A DNA stretch of 64,000 nt from Petunia secreta (lineage: Eukaryota; Streptophyta; Magnoliopsida; Solanales; Solanaceae). This document shows positions 51,701 through 59,181 of the stretch, one piece after another. Each line of letters starts with the position of its first letter. Position 1 is the first letter of the stretch. Location: contig JARKIP010000011.1 of the NCBI GenBank assembly GCA_029990175.1, positions 9,424,001 through 9,488,000 on the forward strand, given 5' to 3'. The translations under genes and the position numbers were made by a program. Under the pieces are notes generated by a model. The model saw nothing but the letters and a program-made list of their open reading frames with translations. It was not told the DNA's origin and ran no database searches.

Positions 51701-54700
51701 CACCTTGTTAGGCATCTTTCGATCATTTATCACTCACATTGCACCCTCCCGTTTTTTAAAATGACCGGCCAGTTTGCTCGCACCCTGACAATTCTACTAG
51801 GTACCTGCTAACTCCAAAGACAAAAGTAACTCTGCCGACCAAGGAATAGGCAAATAGGAAGAAATTTCAATTTAACTCTCTGGGATTATCAACCTCCACT
51901 GCCGAGTAACAAAATAAAAAGCTTGAAGAAAAATAAAATTGTTATAAATTGATAAATTCATTATTTGTAATTAAAACTCAAAAAGTCTATCTAGGAAAAT
52001 TGGAGAAAAAAAAAGATGAGGGGGAACACATATACTTGATGCACATAATATAAAATGAAAACCACTAAATAAAACAGTAAATTTAGCGAGATTTGCAAAA
52101 GAGTTGCATTATACCATGAGTGAATTTCAAATTACAATTTGGAAGAGACTTTCATCATTTGGATAAAGGTAAAACACTTAACATGATATTAAAAGTATTA
52201 AAAATTTCATGAGAAGGAGATCGATAACCCAGAAAGAGAATTTGACACTGCTATTATAAAGCCCTCCACCAAAGGCTAGATCTTAACACAAAAGGACGGA
52301 AAATTTAGGTAGTATGAAGTTAGTAGGGAAGTTTGGTTTTTTAGGCAAAGTTAGACGGGAGAAATCAGTTTCACCCCCTGGTATTCAACACAAAGTCATT
52401 TACACATAGCATGCACCAAATTCCCCACAAGTGACAATCAATTCCTCAGTAGAAAAGTTACAGCATACAAAACACAATGCCTGAAATATGAAAGCAAATA
52501 GAATTGCGCACCTCTTCATAACTGGTTGGCACAAGCCCCAGCATTTCTAAACCGCTCCTTAAAGTCTTTCCTAAAGCCGCAAGTGACTCTAATCGTAACC
52601 CTTGCTTTTTACCCTGCGAGAAATTGGAAAGCCACGGTCAAGGTAATTTTTCCCCCAAAGTTTTAATTTATGCTTTCTCCATGTCAAAGCATGAAAGTGA
52701 AAACAATGCATTAGATATACCACCTTTCCAATCCTTTTTATTTTTATTTTTCTTTTTTCCCTTAGGGCAGGTGAGAGGAAATCGATTAGTATTTTAGTTG
52801 AAGCCAGTGTTTTGGACGGCGTAAGGCGACAAAAGGCGACAATGGTCAATTTCACCGAGGCGAGAGCCGAGAGCCTTTTTAAAGTGAGGCGCCAATTAAT
52901 GCAAAAAAATCAAAATAGTATAATGCATATAGAAATAAGCAAAATCTCAATAACAATAGCATAATAGTAAACATTTCAATTTAAAAACTAAAAATAGATA
53001 GTCATAGTAGATACTAAAAGCTGTTTTACTGTTTTTAAGAAAGAAAAAAAAAAGAACAGGAAAGAAGAGGAAGAAAAGTAGAGAAGAAAAAAGAATAGAA
53101 AATACCAGCGCAACTTTTTTGGAGAAAGGAGAGCAGGAAGAAGAAAAAAGAAGAGGAAAATAATGAAGTAAGAAGAAAGAAGAACAGTAGAGAAGGAAAG
53201 AGCTCAGCGCAGCTTTTTTTTTTTTTTGGGGGTGTTATGAAACCCTAATTGTGGGTTTTTTTTTATGTTTGAAAGTGTTAGCAGCCCCTTTTTCTTAAAA
53301 AAAAAATAAAACTAAAAAGACGACGCCTTTTTCTCGCCTCGCCTCAGCCGCCTTTTTACACCCACGTTGCCTCACTGTCCAAAGGCGAGAACCCATCGCC
53401 TCGCCTTGTCGCCTTAGGCGAGAGGCGCTTGCCTTTCACAACGTTGGTTGAAGCAAAAATACCTTCCGCGTGTGCAAGAGATCATTGATCAATTTCAAAG
53501 GGTCCGACATGGCAGCCAAAGCAACAGGAGTGTGAAGATCATCTGACATGGCAGCAAAAAATTCATCTAAAAATTTGTTTATACAGCTAGTAGCTCCTGC
53601 AGGAAGTGAATCCTTCCGACTTGCCTCATCATGCTGGCTGAGAAGAATTTGACAATCGTATAATGCCTATCAACAATAAAAAGACGCAGGTTAATATCTG
53701 TGTTGGCAGATATAAGGACAATTTTGTAGAAACACCAAAGTCACAGCAATAATCGTTCTTGGATGAAAATAAAATAAAGAATCTGGATAAGGAAATCAGA
53801 GATGATTCGCACAGAATAGCCCTTTATTTGTTTCTAACGAGGCAGTTCTTGAACTATGTATTCTAGTCTTTCTTCAATTCCCGTCATTCTTTTATGAGGT
53901 GACACTTACATTCCCCCTCAGACTGCACCTTATTACTTCTTTACCGTGCCAGGCAACAATTAACAAGAATGGATTGACATAAAATGAACAAGGGCAAATT
54001 GCAGCATGACTGGTCAACAAAAAAAATTCAGGTGATTACCAAATAAATAGAGATTGAGGATCAAAGTACCTGATAGATGTAAAAAAGGCGATCAGATGCA
54101 CTCTCAATCTGTAGAAACGTGTAATTGATGGGAGATCTATAGTGTGTCCCAATTAAGAAAAGCCTTAGGGCCAGTGGGTGATAAAGATCGATCACCTGAA
54201 GAAGCAGTGTAAAGAAATCTCAAGTGCTAGAAAGCGGGAAAAATGGAACAAATAACTTTCCAATATTACTGCTGCAGATGACTGTCCTCCCAAGTCTACC
54301 TGTCGGATTGTAAAGAAGTTACCCAAGGACTTCGACATTTTTTCAGCATCGATGTTGACAAACCCATTGTGTACCCAATAGGTTATGTTGCTCTTCTCAC
54401 AAGCAGCACAGCTCTGGGCAATTTCATTTTCATGGTGAGGAAATACAAGATCCATCCCCCCACCATGAATGTCAAAAGAATATCCCAAGTATGCAGCACT
54501 CATGGCACTACACTCAATGTGCCATCCAGGTCTTCCTGGACCCCAGGGACTCTCCCAGAAAGGTTCTCCCTCCTTTGCAGACTGCATGAGAGGATGATAT
54601 TCGTAAATAGCAGCATTTAAATACAACTTATTACTTCATCAATAAAAAATTCTTAAATAGCAGCAGAGGTTAAGAAAACATCAGCTTAAATCTCTCATAT

Positions 54701-57700
54701 ATTCAGTAACCAACAAGAACTGACACATGATCAAAGTTTGTGAAGTCAAAAGAAGAAAGCAGCTCCAAAACAGATTTTGGCACATCAGCATTCAGGTGGA
54801 ACAATTGGCAAGGACCTTCAGATGGAAAAGACAAAACAAATCGAGGCAATACTAAGGTAGTTAAAAATTTAAATGGTTGATAAATGGTAAATTAAGCCAA
54901 ACTCAGGGTTACAACTCCAATGATCATGATTTTTCCTTTAAATTATTGATAACAATCATCTCTAAATGACACAAGATTATTATATCAACTATAAGTAGAC
55001 TTTCTTGCAAATGAACTACACTTCAAAGAACCAGAGTGAAAACTAGAATTTCCTGTTCCAATTCAATCAACAGTTGTTGCTTCTCTCTGTTACCGCTTCC
55101 TGTTAAAGGGAACACTGGATATGATTCTTTTGGTTATTTAAAATATAAGAAAGATTTAGATGAAATGAAACTAGCATTTGGCACTTTTCAAATCATGCAT
55201 AAAGGTGAGAACACTTCAAGACCATCAAAACAACAAGCTCCTTGGTCTTAAAGAAGATTGCAGTGGGTAAAGATGTATCCCATCACTATCTAAGAGCTTC
55301 TTATCATGATTGGACTTGAACTTCCAAATGAACCAAAAGTTAATGAAAGACAATCCTTTCCCAGACAAGCCATGTGTCTACAGCCACCCGCTCTCCTTAT
55401 TTCCTTTACAGTGTCCTTCCCTTATTTGCATTTTTGTTCTTTTAACAAGTGATACTGTGATAGGGTAAATTTCAAAGTCATCAAGATGTCCTCAAAATAC
55501 AATATGTGACACCGCCAAAGGTAATAATCTTAACATGCATAAAGTACAAAACTCACTTTCCACAAGGCAAAATCAGCTGGATTTTTCTTCCTTGTGTCTA
55601 CAGCCACCCGCTCTCCTGCTCTATTATCTTCCAATTTCCGCCCAGATAATTTTCCATATTCTGGAAACTTGTCCACAGAAAAGTAGACATCGCCATTGAC
55701 TGTGTAAGCACAGCCATTATCGAGAATCTGTGGTGGAAGCACATATAAAACTGTTAAAGCTCAATAGTAGGAAAGAAACAATTACATGGCCCTGAAATCA
55801 AACAAAGAGAACTTCAACATAGTAGGGTTGTGTTGAGTCTAGACAGAAAAAGAAACCAGCTCATAGAATGATAGAACTGAAACTTGATTTTGACTTACTC
55901 CCTCCGTCCCAATTTATGTGGCGGAGTTTGAACCGGCACGGAGTGACTATGCAATGTTCCAAAATTGTCCTTGTGAGAAGAAAGAGAATATTGGAGTAAT
56001 GAAAAGGTTGGCAGTAGCTTTTAAAGTAGTGGGACCCAACAAGCCTAAAGTAGTACAAGTACTATTAAATAGTTGTCAAAGAAGAAAGTGTGTCATTCTT
56101 TTTTGGACAGACTAAAAAAAAAGTGTGCCACATAAATTGGGACAGTGAGTATATATCATTTCTCTTAGCCGAGGGTCTATCGAAAACAGCCTCTTCACCT
56201 TGGTGGGGCAAGGTCTGCATACATCTCACCCTCCCCAGATCCCACTTGTGGGAAAACACGGGATATGTTGTTGTTGTTGTTGTTGAGTGAGTATATATCA
56301 TTCTTCCACATTAAGAAGGTACTTGCTCCTAGCTAATAACAATAAGGTACTTGAGAATCTTAGTCACCATAATTGATTAAGCATAAAGTGCATGACAACA
56401 AGTTCATAACCAAACATCACAATGTCAAGAAAATACTAGGGAGGAAGAGGGGGAGTGAGAAACAGAGAGAGAGAGAGAGAGAGAAGCAAAACAAACAATT
56501 GGTGCTCGTTAGAAGCACATGAAAGGCATGTCTCATATAATATGGTAAAACTGAACAGGAATAAACTCAACAGAACCTGCTGAATCATATCGATTATATT
56601 AGGCATGTGATCCGAAACACGAGGTTCCACTGAAGGAGGAAGACAGTGAAGATATGCCATGTCTAGGTGAAACTCTTCACAGAAGCGTCTGCTTAATTTA
56701 ATTGGATCCTCCATCAACTCATTTGCTCTAGCAATAATCTGTAAAAATAGAAAATATCATACTCAGCTATCCTGGCATACATATGTAACAAAGTAGCATA
56801 ATCCTAACCAAGATCCCTTGCTAGAAGAACCAGAGTAGCCAACTGTGACATGAATTTTACATTAACATAATACTGGTCTATTCTGCCTGAGATTAAATAA
56901 CAAAAATGAAAAAGCTCCACAAGTATGAATGGTTTAGAAACATATTTTACAGTCAGGTTCTAGATAGCTGGAATTTCTTTCTCAACTTTATCAGGAGTAG
57001 AATAAAATAATGATTGAATGGCTGCATATCTGCAAACTAAGAAAACAAATCTCCTCTTGAGTGGATATTCATTATCTTCAGACTAGTAAAAGGAGACGTG
57101 GCCCACTAAACAATACGAAGCAGTTAAATTCAATGGCAAACAAAATTGGATAAACCTTGAAGATTTGAGAACTTCTATCAAAAACAAAATGCAGGCAATG
57201 GCAGGGATGATAGCTGAAATGTTACGACTATCAAGAGAAAAATCCACCTTGTCATCAACATCAGTGAAGTTGCGCACATAATTGACTTCATATCCCAAAT
57301 AATTCAGGTATCTGCCTAATGTTTCAAAAAAGACAAAAGCAAGAGTATCTGATTAGGTACTGAAATCAAAGAATTTAAAACAAAAAACATAAACAGACAC
57401 AAACACATATGTGTCTCTGTGTGTGAGTTTTTTTCTTAAACAAAAAAAAAAAAATTATTACAGTGTGGGATAGAGGAGGGGAACGGTGAAGGGGGCATGG
57501 GGATTCGAACTTCCGCCAATAGGGTGGAAGCTTGGGATGCTCACCACTGGAGCAACCATGAAATCCCCCTGTGCGTAAGTTTGAATCCTATTCTCCAATT
57601 TTTTCCTCTTGTCTGTTACACTGTCCCCCGACTACATATTTACACATTTACACATATAGTGTGTGAATGTGGTATGAATATTTGTGTGTGCGTGCGTATA

Positions 57701-59181
57701 GTAATTACAAATAGTTACTGTATTAAAAATAAAACCTACAAAGATATTCACTTTATGAAACAGCTTCTGTAAAAGCTTGGGATTTTCATTTATAAACTAA
57801 ACGCTTGAAACTGTAACTTATAAAAGACTCCGCACAGACACTATTCAAATTGGTACCTATAGGCTACAAGATGTGTCACTTTAAAAATCGAATTTTAGAA
57901 AAGTTTAGGACTTTTTATTAGATATTAAAAGTTTGATACTACTGCCTACAAAAATGTGTATTTATTATTCAAATTGTATCATAAGATCAAAACTTTGATA
58001 TAGAATTGTACTTTTCAGAGCAAGTAAATACCACCACATATAAGTATACACCAACAAGTAAATATGGTTGACAGTATCAAGTTACCCAAACAATATTTAC
58101 AGGTAAGCCACCTTACAACAACAATAACAACAACAAACCTAGAATTGTCCCACAAGTGAAGTCTGGGGAGGGTGAGATGTATGCATAATTACCCCCTACC
58201 TTGAGAAGGTAGAGAGGTGGTTTCTGATAGAGCCTCGGCAAAGAAGCTTTTTTTTTTTTAAAAAAAAAAACATTTCTTAAAAAAAAAGATGAAAATACCA
58301 AGGAACAGAAAGTACTGACATTCAAAAAACTAAAAATAACTCAGGTACGTAAAACCATAATAACAATAAATGCACGAATAAGACAAAATAGTATATATAA
58401 TCTCATTCGCCTATCTCATAACCTTCTGAACTAATCCTCGACCTCCAGCTCTCCTAAGTAGAGTCGAACTAATCCTCGACCTCCAGCTCTCCTAAGTAGA
58501 GTCATGTCCTCGGTGATTCATCTTAAAACGTGGATTTATGATCTTGAAAATAAAGCAGGCAGGTTACCTGCTACATCAGATAAAGATGACCTAAAGCTAT
58601 AAAAAATCATTATACTGATGGTGTATATAACTATCAGGTTACCAAACATGTTTACCGGTAAAGTTACCTTAAAATATGGATTTATAAACTCAAAAATAAA
58701 GCAAGTTACCAGCTACTACAGGTAAATGTTACCTAAAACTGTAAAAAACCTGTATAGTGACAGTGTATATAACTTAAACACGAGCATAGGAATAGAGGGG
58801 TTATTATTACCTATACAGAACATCAAAGCTAACATAAACACGAGCATGACCAATATGGCTAAGATCATACGCTGTTACGCCACAAACGTACATTCCTACT
58901 TTTCCTGGGACCTTTGGTATAAATACTTCCTTTTGTTTGCTCATTGTATTGTGTAACCATAACTTTTGAGTTTCTGTTCCTTTACCGTTAACGGAAGCGC
59001 CGTTACTCTCCGTTACATTCATTTTAGAGTTTGAATTTCCTGTTGTACTCAAGCACCGAACCCTATGTCGGTTTCTACCGGCGGCGGCGGTGGCGATGAG
59101 TGATTTACTGTAGCGGCTGTGAAAGGGAGGTAAAGAGCGGTAGGAAAGTAGTGGTTTGTAGAATTTTAATAGAGTCGCCAT
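30553..59181 (-). CDS. Cysteinyl-tRNA synthetase, nine exons, complete
   Basis: Exons (minus order): 58811-59181, 57248-57311, 56577-56738, 55557-55727, 54300-54581, 54070-54195, 53463-53666, 52512-52613, 30553-30789. All junctions are GT-AG and keep frame; the total is 1719 nt, 572 aa. The enzyme charges tRNA-Cys with cysteine using ATP. Visible features: CGVTAYDLSHIGHAR with HIGH at 109-112; zinc ligands Cys100, Cys280 (WHIECSAM), His305 and Glu309 (HHENE); KMSKS at 337-341; a helical tRNA-binding C-terminus ending in EEPVAAP. Residues 1-53 are rich in Arg/Ser and poor in acids, fitting a chloroplast and/or mitochondrial transit peptide. Met54 and Met80 are possible internal starts. Length suits plant CysRS. 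The last intron is 21.7 kb of nested transposons. Confidence 0.96.
31867..32044. mobile_element. Stowaway-like MITE, left half (split by LINE)
   Basis: Begins TA|CTCCCTCCGTTCCACAAAGAATGGC and runs to AAATTTAGAATTGCG, where the LINE starts. The right half resumes at 51446. It is the same family as the copy at 26996-27236. Confidence 0.85.
32190..33038 (+). pseudogene. LINE ORF1, 5' part
   Basis: Starts at ATG 32190 (MEDKIFFLSSDKSFELVNYG). It changes frame in a run of eight G at 32282-32289, then reads the DUF4283-like nucleic-acid-binding region (NFYRRWGRKIQAYIYRVFQN ... GWGDIAEKILHFL). A TAG at about 32924 replaces a Trp codon (VWF*NGRRL). It is cut at 33038 by gypsy element B and continues at 40606. 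Confidence 0.85.
33039..33751 (-). repeat. Element B 3' LTR
   Basis: 713 bp, preceded on the minus strand by purine tract AAGAAGGGGAGGA. Contains the end of the integrase frame (TRSQAKEIQGVHLHL), the GC-rich palindromic motif block (33470-33605) and a TATA box, minus-strand CTATAAATAG at 33348-33357. Confidence 0.92.
33511..35428 (-). pseudogene. Element B RNase H and integrase
   Basis: From 35428 the frame runs 398 codons through RNase H (FEVECDASGVGIGGVLMQDG, ALSRKFAL) and integrase (zinc region HCGGLMGHF ... CNNCLECKRAKS; core with DRDTKFLSHFW and HPQTDGQTEVVNRTL). A one-base insertion near 34237 shifts the C-terminal domain into the 34281-33511 frame (GDYVWVHFRKERFP, PRGDGPFRVLSKIN). That frame crosses the LTR edge at 33751. 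An in-frame TAA (35429-35431) lies just before the RNase H domain, at the same codon as in element A. Confidence 0.9.
35432..36959 (-). pseudogene. Element B reverse transcriptase
   Basis: The 36959-35934 frame carries the protease-RT linker and RT fingers (FIPKKDGTWRMCVDCRAVNK, RSGYHQIRMKPGDEWKTAF). The palm with VVVYFDDILIYS follows (35933-35709), and the thumb/connection frame ends near 35432. Breaks are a TGA where the family has Trp at about 35932, and a one-base insertion in an A-run near 35735. The YFDD catalytic box is intact. Confidence 0.9.
36956..38662 (-). pseudogene. Element B gag and protease start
   Basis: The gag start at 38662 (MSAEGEDFAKSALATILAKL) is chosen because the longer upstream frame has no Gag-like content. 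The capsid core lies at 37945-37352 (YASTWWESVKRSRR ... YEKTRMALDM-like). A CCHC knuckle CHKCKGYGHFAKEC lies near 37288-37247. The protease begins at MIIDSG near 37000 and is cut by a one-base deletion. Stops at about 38140, 37946 and 37345 break the frame; two fit C-to-T changes. Confidence 0.85.
39085..39240. repeat. GC-rich palindromic motif block in element B leader
   Basis: GGCGGAGCGCC and GGCGGGGCGCCC words recur in the untranslated leader between LTR and gag. They are of the same type as the blocks inside the LTRs at 33470-33605 and 40350-40450, so the motif occurs twice per element in different contexts. Confidence 0.75.
39900..39911 (-). other. Primer-binding site of element B (initiator tRNA-Met)
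   Basis: Minus-strand TGGTATCAGAGC, three bases from the 5' LTR, is complementary to the 3' end of plant initiator tRNA-Met. Confidence 0.9.
39915..40600 (-). repeat. Element B 5' LTR
   Basis: 686 bp and near-identical to 33039-33751, except for a rearranged or deleted stretch within the GC-rich block (about 40405-40445). The minus-strand TATA box CTATAAATAG lies at 40224-40233. The TGCAT duplicate follows at 40601. Confidence 0.92.
40606..41295 (+). pseudogene. LINE ORF1, middle part
   Basis: Continues the DUF4283 region directly after the gypsy insertion (WSLDTFKTIGDLCGGFIGVD ... LDVGHWRFEISI). It then changes frame near 40790 and reads a basic linker (KPNGTRPGPAVFARKKNKFL ... NNPKKKPKPVNEWRVRRILP). 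It is cut at 41295 by the Athila-like element within an Ala-Asp-Val stretch and resumes at 47113. Confidence 0.85.
41296..42607 (+). repeat. Athila-like element 5' LTR
   Basis: Contains a TATAAATA box at 41769-41776, about 470 bp in, and a GC-rich block at 41550-41710 (GGCGCCGTGGGCTCCGCGCCGCGCC ...) that stands out from AT-rich surroundings. It ends GGGAGCAACA. Short frames inside it repeat in the 3' LTR and are not genes. Confidence 0.95.
42614..42631 (+). other. Primer-binding site (tRNA-Asp)
   Basis: TGGCGCCGTTGCCGGGGA lies six bases after the 5' LTR. It is an exact complement of the 3' end of plant tRNA-Asp, the primer typical of Athila elements. Confidence 0.92.
42724..43713 (+). CDS. 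Cys-rich knuckle and coiled-coil protein of the non-autonomous element, function unknown
   Basis: 329 codons, intact, starting at the first ATG about 93 bp after the PBS. Residues 20-32 give C-x2-C-x3-H-x4-C (LCLLCGGTHLWENC), a spacing like the Gag-type knuckle of Athila relatives. Residues 54-68 (FCKLCGGRWNDCPKCH) form a second Cys cluster. Residues about 100-200 are rich in Glu/Leu heptads and look like a coiled coil. The C-terminus is basic (MPRRQNDIPHLKAKKCKM, SSRWRKK). No enzyme motif is visible. A nucleic-acid-binding Gag-like or packaging role is inference. The open frame fits the young age of the insertion. Confidence 0.7.
   Translation: MASINENWSNDDCSNFEDLCLLCGGTHLWENCQTLSTLRDWLCEFSTTFDWNFCKLCGGRWNDCPKCHAPSPNNFCDDSNDVCELDRIDKVQVVSETWLMEQAKLLEAYGDFRSELTNMTRQFMEERVVLGQEIDEFGLTIHDLEENLSDMVEVSEAQLSVVVLSRIEIEELRSQFEEQKVEFLPFDPIAVDDAKVEKITLESSEEIENIIFEDSIVCASEDVESNATLELKRIGPHSNHFSTLCLDGDMKIEPPEPMKKQNEEEQGAYILKFVMPRRQNDIPHLKAKKCKMRQWLLGPFIFLPPPQYHSCKLEAKLGIQFISSRWRKK
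43714..45795 (+). other. Non-coding 3' half of the element interior, ending in the polypurine tract
   Basis: Holds CGTGCCACGACGTTAACTAAG followed by GGGAGGCAACCCAA (about 43729-43772). Three copies of AAGTGTGGGG occur at 43872, 44045 and 45783; the last forms the purine tract GTGTGGGGTGG next to the 3' LTR. A strongly purine-rich strand segment lies at 44946-45110. No other frame with coding character was found. Confidence 0.75.
45796..47107 (+). repeat. Athila-like element 3' LTR
   Basis: No difference from 41296-42607 was found in a line-by-line reading, including the GC-rich block (46050-46210) and the TATAAATA at 46269-46276. Confidence 0.95.
47113..47574 (+). pseudogene. LINE ORF1, 3' part
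   Basis: Resumes the frame left at 41295 and ends with GRHGKEIAG at the TGA 47572-47574. That stop overlaps the ORF2 start in ATGA. The region is acidic/Ser-rich then Lys-rich, as is usual for the ORF1 tail. Confidence 0.8.
47571..51239 (+). pseudogene. LINE ORF2: endonuclease, reverse transcriptase, zinc-finger C-terminus
   Basis: Starts MNLKILSWNMQGLNDVNKRS. The APE endonuclease has LCLQEIKIE, the GGF/DFNAC region near 48000 and SDHNPI (about 48240). RT follows with SPGPDGFTMAFYQ, YRSISLIGSVYKI, the YADD catalytic box (FHLMYADDTLIF, about 49845) and LGLPLGA. The C-terminal CHLCQASSETVNHLFLHC (about 51030-51085) is the zf-RVT knuckle. Breaks: frameshift in a G-run at about 47994, frameshift near 48360, TAA at 49171, a 214-bp tandem duplication (49231-49658), TAA at 49703 in the QGDPLSP motif, and a frameshift near 50300. 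Confidence 0.93.
49231..49658 (+). repeat. 214-bp tandem duplication inside LINE RT
   Basis: ATCACGGATGCTGCATTGAT recurs at 49231 and 49445. The copies are almost identical over 214 bp (about two visible differences). As 214 is not a multiple of 3, the duplication itself shifts the frame. Confidence 0.92.
51446..51506. mobile_element. Stowaway-like MITE, right half
   Basis: Continues the MITE from 32044 (TCATTCTTTTTTTAACGGACTAATAAGG), ending near a decayed TGGAACCGCGGATA terminus. Together the halves make about 240 bp, the size of the 26996-27236 copy. Confidence 0.78.
51507..52511. other. Residual host sequence of intron 8
   Basis: AT-rich intron DNA between the MITE and exon 8; nothing else recognised. 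Confidence 0.55.
52512..52613 (-). CDS. CysRS exon 8
   Basis: 34 codons, GKKQGLRLESLAALGKTLRS to VPTSYEE. The donor GAAGAG|GTGCGC opens the giant intron 8. Confidence 0.92.
52805..53446. mobile_element. hAT-like non-autonomous element in CysRS intron 7
   Basis: It is flanked by an exact 8-bp duplication GTTGAAGC (52797-52804 and 53447-53454). Ends are CAGTGTTTTGGACGGC and, on the other strand, CAACGTTGTGAAAGGC. Both ends carry many GGCGA/TCGCC words (TAAGGCGACAAAAGGCGAC; CTCGCCTCGCCTCAGCCGCC) around an AT- and purine-rich middle. There is no coding frame. An 8-bp duplication plus CA-starting termini indicate hAT-type mobilisation. Confidence 0.8.
53463..53666 (-). CDS. CysRS exon 7
   Basis: 68 codons, ALYDCQILLSQHDEASRKDS to LINDLLHTRK, with FFAAMSDDLHTPVALAAM, the DALM-type helical domain of class Ia synthetases. 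Confidence 0.94.
54070..54195 (-). CDS. CysRS exon 6
   Basis: 42 codons, VIDLYHPLALRLFLIGTHYR to RLFYIYQ, containing the conserved LRLFLIGTHYRSPINY motif. It is separated from exon 5 by the shortest intron (104 bp). Confidence 0.95.
54300..54581 (-). CDS. CysRS exon 5: zinc site and KMSKS
   Basis: 94 codons carrying WGPGRPGWHIECSAMSAAYL, DIHGGGMDLVFPHHENEIAQ and EKMSKSLGNFFTIRQ. The acceptor after CTCATGCAG is fixed by the conserved ALWK|SAKEGEP join. The open frame upstream of this point is intron. Confidence 0.96.
54582..55556 (-). other. CysRS intron 4
   Basis: No repeat was identified. A CTACAGCCACCCGCTCTCCT block near 55379 repeats part of exon 4 at 55597-55616, in the same orientation. 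This suggests a small local duplication of exon sequence. Confidence 0.5.
55557..55727 (-). CDS. CysRS exon 4
   Basis: 57 codons, from ILDNGCAYTVNGDVYFSVDK to NPADFALWK. The YFSV and ADFALWK motifs are standard for the family. Confidence 0.95.
55898..56149. mobile_element. Stowaway MITE in CysRS intron 3
   Basis: TA on both sides, with near-perfect inverted ends CTCCCTCCGTCCCAATTTAT / CTCACTGTCCCAATTTAT, the second read in reverse from the right side. It is 252 bp and the best preserved of the three Stowaway copies. It is non-coding. Confidence 0.92.
56161..56285 (+). mobile_element. TS-like SINE, 5'-truncated
   Basis: The body GCCGAGGGTCTATCGAAAAC ... CCCTCCCCAGATCCCACTTG ends in a TTG repeat and is flanked by a 17-bp duplication AGTGAGTATATATCATT (56144-56160 and 56286-56302). 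This body and TTG tail are typical of the TS SINE of Solanaceae. The tRNA-like head is missing. Confidence 0.8.
56465..56483. repeat. GA dinucleotide microsatellite
   Basis: A pure AG run of about ten repeats in intron 3 of CysRS. Confidence 0.85.
56577..56738 (-). CDS. CysRS exon 3
   Basis: 54 codons, starting IIARANELMEDPIKLSRRFC and ending NIIDMIQQ. Contains the CysRS-typical LHCLPPSVEPRVSDHM stretch. Confidence 0.95.
57248..57311 (-). CDS. CysRS exon 2
   Basis: 64 nt encoding YLNYLGYEVNYVRNFTDVDDK, the conserved segment after HIGH. Acceptor GCAG|AT, donor AAG|GTGGAT. The first base completes the Arg codon split from exon 1. Confidence 0.95.
57430..57575 (-). mobile_element. Possible tRNA-derived SINE head
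   Basis: On the minus strand TGGTTGCTCCAGTGGTGAGC resembles a Pol III A box. GTTCGAATCC about 35 bases later is a good B box. A short body and a T-run follow. The spacing and both boxes suggest a SINE in CysRS intron 1. No target duplication was found. Confidence 0.45.
58116..58241 (-). mobile_element. TS-like SINE, reverse orientation
   Basis: The minus strand reads GCCGAGGCTCTATCAGAAAC ... CCCTCCCCAGACTTCACTTG ... TTGTTGTTATTGTTGTTG, the same body and tail as the copy at 56161. It lies in CysRS intron 1. No clear target duplication was found. Confidence 0.72.
58428..58503. repeat. Perfect 38-bp tandem duplication
   Basis: GAACTAATCCTCGACCTCCA... occurs twice back to back (58428-58465, 58466-58503) without a mismatch, in CysRS intron 1. 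Confidence 0.93.
58523..58777. repeat. Imperfect tandem duplication in CysRS intron 1
   Basis: CTTAAAACGTGGATTTATGA ... GTGTATATAACT is followed by a diverged second copy from about 58670 (CTTAAAATATGGATTTATAA ... GTGTATATAACT). Only the overall order and several blocks are shared. Confidence 0.65.
58811..59181 (-). CDS. CysRS exon 1: targeting peptide, first zinc ligand, HIGH
   Basis: Codons 1-123 plus two bases. It begins MATLLKFYKPLLSYRSLPPF, a hydrophobic/Arg/Ser-rich presequence, and reaches the Rossmann fold at about residue 85 with VGMYVCGVTAYDLSHIGHAR. The donor is TATAG|GTAATA. The upstream sequence is GC-rich (GGCGACGGCGGAGGCGG) without an obvious TATA box. Confidence 0.95.

Larger units (their letters stand above)
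30790..52511 (-). other. CysRS intron 8, 21.7 kb, filled by nested transposons
   Basis: Bounded by a GT at 52510-52511 and an AG at 30790-30791. Host intron DNA survives at 30790-31866 and 51507-52511. The rest is a Stowaway MITE split by an L1 LINE, itself split by a gypsy element and an Athila-like non-autonomous element. LINE and Athila-like element are antisense to CysRS; the gypsy element is sense. Removing the insertions leaves an intron of roughly 2 kb. Confidence 0.92.

Noticed and set aside
30790..52511. Giant intron as an assembly chimera
   Set aside because: Every layer has exact target duplications and the host sequences resume precisely, which a random misjoin would not give; raw reads were not seen.
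54192..54626. 144-codon frame as the CysRS exon
   Set aside because: Both ends read into introns; conserved joins with exons 4 and 6 place the exon at 54300-54581.
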